From Glandiceps talaboti (taxonomy: Eukaryota; Hemichordata; Enteropneusta; Spengelidae): 64,000 bases of DNA. The DNA lies in contig NC_135556.1 of assembly GCF_964340395.1 (NCBI RefSeq), positions 26,998,562 through 27,062,561 of the forward strand, read 5' to 3'. The translations under genes were made by a program, and so were the position numbers. This document shows positions 60,392 to 64,000 of this stretch, one piece after another (the first letter of the stretch is position 1; each line of letters opens with the position of its first letter). Under the pieces are notes generated by a model that worked only from the letters and a program-made list of their open reading frames with translations, was not told the DNA's origin and did no database searches.

Positions 60392-60809
60392 GGGGCAAGA
60401 TCAATAGTTCAATGTAGGTAGAATAAAAAACTAAATTCTTATACTTAGGCCTCAGACACCCCACCCCCTTCTAACTAAATTGGCCAAAATTGAAAATTGT
60501 TTCAGACAGCACAATCAATTTCATATCAGTATTAGTACAATGCAGTGCTATGAATACAAAGCCAGTATGTACTGAGTAAAAAATAGTGCTTTTGTGGACA
60601 CTTTATTTTAGCAAAGATTCTTCCATTTCCAAATTTGACATTTTTTAAAGAAATATTTGTATTTTGGCCTACAAAACATCAATTAAAAGTAAAATCAATT
60701 TTGCATGATGCAAACTAAAATGGTTCAACCCCCCACCCCCACCCCTCCCGACCCACAAAATAAAAGAATTTAGTTGCTTTATCCTACATTGAACTATTGA
60801 TCTCACCCC
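60392..60809. mobile_element. 418-bp MITE, family 4
   Basis: Terminal inverted repeats: GGGGCAAGATCAATAGTTCA then ATGTAGG on the left, and the complement of CCTACATTGAACTATTGATC, TCACCCC on the right. Flanks are TAA and TTA, compatible with a TWA (Harbinger-type) site but not identical. A fragment is at 7705. Confidence 0.8.
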
Positions 60810-60919
60810 TTACTCTGATATCAATATTGTCCATAGATTTTAAGTACAACTACTTGCACTATTCAAAATATTCCAATGTATATCTTATTATTACAAGAAA
60901 AGTAATTAATTATCTTAAG

Positions 60920-61065
60920 TTTCCATTGACACCAGTGACAACAACAGGCTGACATGACATGCCTTCAAGTTCACCTCTCAACTGACACCAGTGACAACAA
61001 CAGGCTGACATGACATGCCTTCAAGTTCACCTCTCAACTAACACCAATGACATCAGGCTGATATG
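60920..61065. repeat. 60-bp tandem repeat, 2.5 copies
   Basis: ACACCAGTGACAACAACAGG, CTGACATGACATGCCTTCAA and GTTCACCTCTCAACT recur with near identity. Confidence 0.93.
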
Positions 61066-62031
61066 CCATGACTTCAACTTCAATGACCTTGTCTTTGACC
61101 CCTGACTACAAAGGTAAACATCAATAAATTCAGAACAGCAAATTCTACCAGGAAACAAAAAGAATTTTTTTTTTATTTTCAATAATATTTTGGCTTCACA
61201 TGGAAGATTTTTCAAAACATATTTTAAATATGATAATAAATGATTCTATTTTCTCATTTTATGAATACAAACTCTTTTACCTCGTACAGCAGACAAGGGA
61301 GGGGTGTAACCATAACATGTTTCTAAAAATCAATAAAGTCAACTAAGAAAATATCAAAAAGGCAATTCAGTGATTGCAATTATTAGACCTTATCTAAACT
61401 CAATAGACTGTTCAATCAATGGCTCTTATCACACAGTGTTGAGATCAGAAAATTTACAAATGCATACGATGTACATGACCTACTTTACCAGATGGAAATT
61501 TGTGCATTACTCTTAAATAACTGACTGAATAGATCCATGCATGGGATGGGGATATTCAAAATATCAACATTTAGCTAACTTATCCCTGTATACTAACACT
61601 TAGGAGCAGTCGATAGGACTGAGTGATGTCAAGTCTGGCAATGACATTTTTTCAAGACAGTTTTTAGTACATCGATGTATGCCTATTGACATAGATTTGA
61701 GGAAAGAAATCAACAGATGTAGATATTTGCAAACTTGATTTGACTATCATGATCATAGTGCTGTATAATTAATCTTCCCTTGGCTGGCACAGACCTATAT
61801 CAGTACAGCTGTCTAATATAACTATCCTAACTCCCTGGGAAGCATACAATCCATAAAAGCCTGTCAAATATCATTTGAGCTGTCGATTTGAATACATTGT
61901 TGTCTGACTTCAGAGGGATATCAGTGCTAAGTCAGTTGGTCAGTCAGTCAGCATGAATAATAGTGGTTGGACTGATAGCAGGATTGGTATACAGAATAGA
62001 CTGGTTGGTTTTCAAGGGGTTCTGAACATTG

Positions 62032-62099
<68 letters not shown>

Positions 62100-63202
62100 A
62101 CGTGCGCATGTCTGTTAATGTATGTCTACATTAATGTATGTATGTATGTATGTAAACAGTATGTATGTATGTATGTATGTATTTATTTAGTGTGTATGTA
62201 TATGTGTAAGTATGATGTATGTATGTATGTATGTATGTATGTATGTATATGTGCATGCATGCGTGTGTATGTATGTGTTTGTTTGTTTTTTTAAGGACAA
62301 TAGCCATTCTAATGAAAATATGTCTGTGTATGCCTGTTCTGAACACAACATTTGGCACATGTGATGTTTTTCTACCACCCTCCTTTCTCAGTTTTCTCTG
62401 CCATGTTGTCTGCTTTGTACATGTACATGGAAGATGATAAGTGGTAAGTGGTACAATCTACACTTCTGTTTGTCAATCTAAGACCACTGTTGTTCATATA
62501 TTCTGACAATACCAGTGTTGATTGATTCACACCTTTAAAGGACTACTACAGTAGCAGTAATAACCTACACGTTACCAAAAATAACTTTTGTGTCCATGTT
62601 AAATGACAAATACAAATCTCTACAAAACATGACAATATACAGAGAAAGTAAAAATGACTGAATTTCCAGTTGGGTGTGTTAAGTATTAATATTACATAAC
62701 TGACATTAACATAATTTCATAGTTTCACAATTTGTACAACCCACATCCTATTCAGCTCACAAATATATAGCAAATCCCATAACATGAACACCTTACAAAA
62801 ATACAGTCATTTGTGATAAGCAGTAGATGAGACATCTGGAGAAATTGAATTATTCACAATACCTAACCATGCAATGGATTGAGGACTCAACCTCCTCTAT
62901 TTCACCACTGATATGATAGGATCTGTACACTTTCTCCTTTAGATTGTTCCCACAATGAAGACAACATAACATATCCAACACAATCCAACTTTGCACACAT
63001 TGGTGTCTGCCATGAAATGAAACCTCCAGAAGTTGGCACTATTGAATATGTTACAATTGTTTTTATTTTAGCTATGAATGCATGGGATAATACAAGTAAC
63101 ATTAGTCATGTTTACATACAAGTGATAATTAAAGTACTCATTTCTAAATGTAATCCCCTTGAAAATATACACATATGATAGTTGTGCCTACAAACATCGT
63201 AA
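61066..63202. other. gene-poor, microsatellites only
   Basis: No exon recognised. It contains a TG tract at 62033-62097 followed by broken TATG arrays to about 62290. Confidence 0.5.
62033..62290. repeat. (TG)n and (TATG)n microsatellites
   Basis: TG 62033-62097, then TATG blocks separated by short unique stretches. Confidence 0.93.
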
Positions 63203-63594
63203 GGGGTGATCGTACAATGCCACACAAGCTCAATAAATGAACTTTGTTCATTTAAGAGAACCTCCCACCCCACCCCAAATCGAACATTCACAAGTGTGAC
63301 ATTGACATTTTATGTTTAATGTAAACCATGATGAAAATCGTAGTGGACACACCACTACGATTGATGCATGATTGTAAACATATTGAAATACAACCGGAAA
63401 CCCAGCACTGTATATCACATAAGAAGTAATTTTAATCATCTTATCAACATCTCAGTAGTAAATACAGAATTTGTTAGCATTGAAGGCGTGAAAGTGTTTG
63501 AAATTTGGTTGGAAGTGTGAAAATCAAGTTCAGCAATTGCACTGATGCCAGACCCCCTTCCCTCCTAAATGAATGAATTTCATTGTGATCATCC
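63203..63594 (-). mobile_element. Harbinger-like MITE, family 3, copy 2 (inverted)
   Basis: Matches 14937-15353 in reverse orientation, for example GGTGATCGTACAATGCCACA at the left end, AATCGTAGTGG and CAATTGCACTGATGCCAGAC inside, and GTGATCATCC at the right end. TAA precedes it; the right target site is altered. Confidence 0.8.
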
Positions 63595-64000
63595 ATAGGT
63601 GCACCTGAAAACACAACAAATGATATTTCTGCCACTCAAATATTTGTATTGATCGACCTCAGACAAATAATACACTGTTCAATGCCAAATATAGCAAGTT
63701 ATAACCTGAACAGTTAAATTCCAGAAATCCAAATAATTTCAACACCTCAATTTAGCTGACTGCCATCATGGATAACCCATACTACAGGGATACCAAACAC
63801 ATTCCCAATATTTGTGGGCCTTTGTTTAGCCATTAGACAACTTGACTTCAAATAATGCAATACCATTCAGTTAGTCACTCAATGCCAATATTGGAGTGGT
63901 ATGATCTGATCTTAAAAGCATAACTATTGTTTTCTGTGGATGGTTTTAAAGACAGTGAATTATAAAAAGAACAGCAGTCAGAATTGAGTTCTGTGATCAC

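Overview
This is a stretch of animal nuclear DNA, AT-rich with short exons, GT-AG introns and very many microsatellites and minisatellites. The genes are metazoan: two GT29 sialyltransferases of the ST6GALNAC III-VI type, spartin, a peroxisomal-type N1-acetylpolyamine oxidase (PAOX) and TMEM131. GT29 enzymes of this subgroup are best known from deuterostomes, so an invertebrate deuterostome (hemichordate, echinoderm or cephalochordate) is my best guess. That is inference only, and the species cannot be read from the sequence.

Layout. 1-300 holds a possible first coding exon of an unrecognised minus-strand gene leaving the window on the left. 1.5-6.3 kb is ST6GALNAC-like gene A (+). 8.1-13.2 kb is its paralogue gene B (-), tail to tail with A and with the same exon phases. 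13.2-15.5 kb is gene-poor and carries a Harbinger-like MITE. 16.0-21.4 kb is spartin (-), head to head with PAOX (+, 21.8-25.7 kb) across a roughly 1 kb shared promoter region. PAOX faces TMEM131 (-), whose 32 recognised exons fill 28.35-52.25 kb in an unbroken reading phase (about 1,804 residues). The signal-peptide exon(s) of TMEM131 were not found and probably lie beyond the right edge, leaving a first intron longer than 11.7 kb. That intron (52.3-64 kb) contains an 86-bp minisatellite split by a 2.0 kb hAT-like insertion, a CR1/L2-like LINE fragment and three or more MITEs.

There is no operon-like system here; the genes are independent housekeeping or secretory-pathway genes. The less expected observations are structural. 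(i) Real splice sites of spartin and TMEM131 sit inside tandem repeats, so donors or acceptors occur 2 to about 10 times in a row. (ii) A roughly 96% identical piece of PAOX intron 1 plus exon 2 lies inverted in the last intron of sialyltransferase A. (iii) The spartin C-terminus is encoded by a minisatellite. (iv) One spartin acceptor tract is the 3' tail of a LINE. (v) Several short inverted-repeat element families recur, two with clear target-site duplications.

All gene calls rest on translation by eye, splice-phase consistency and remembered family sequences. No search or alignment program was run.
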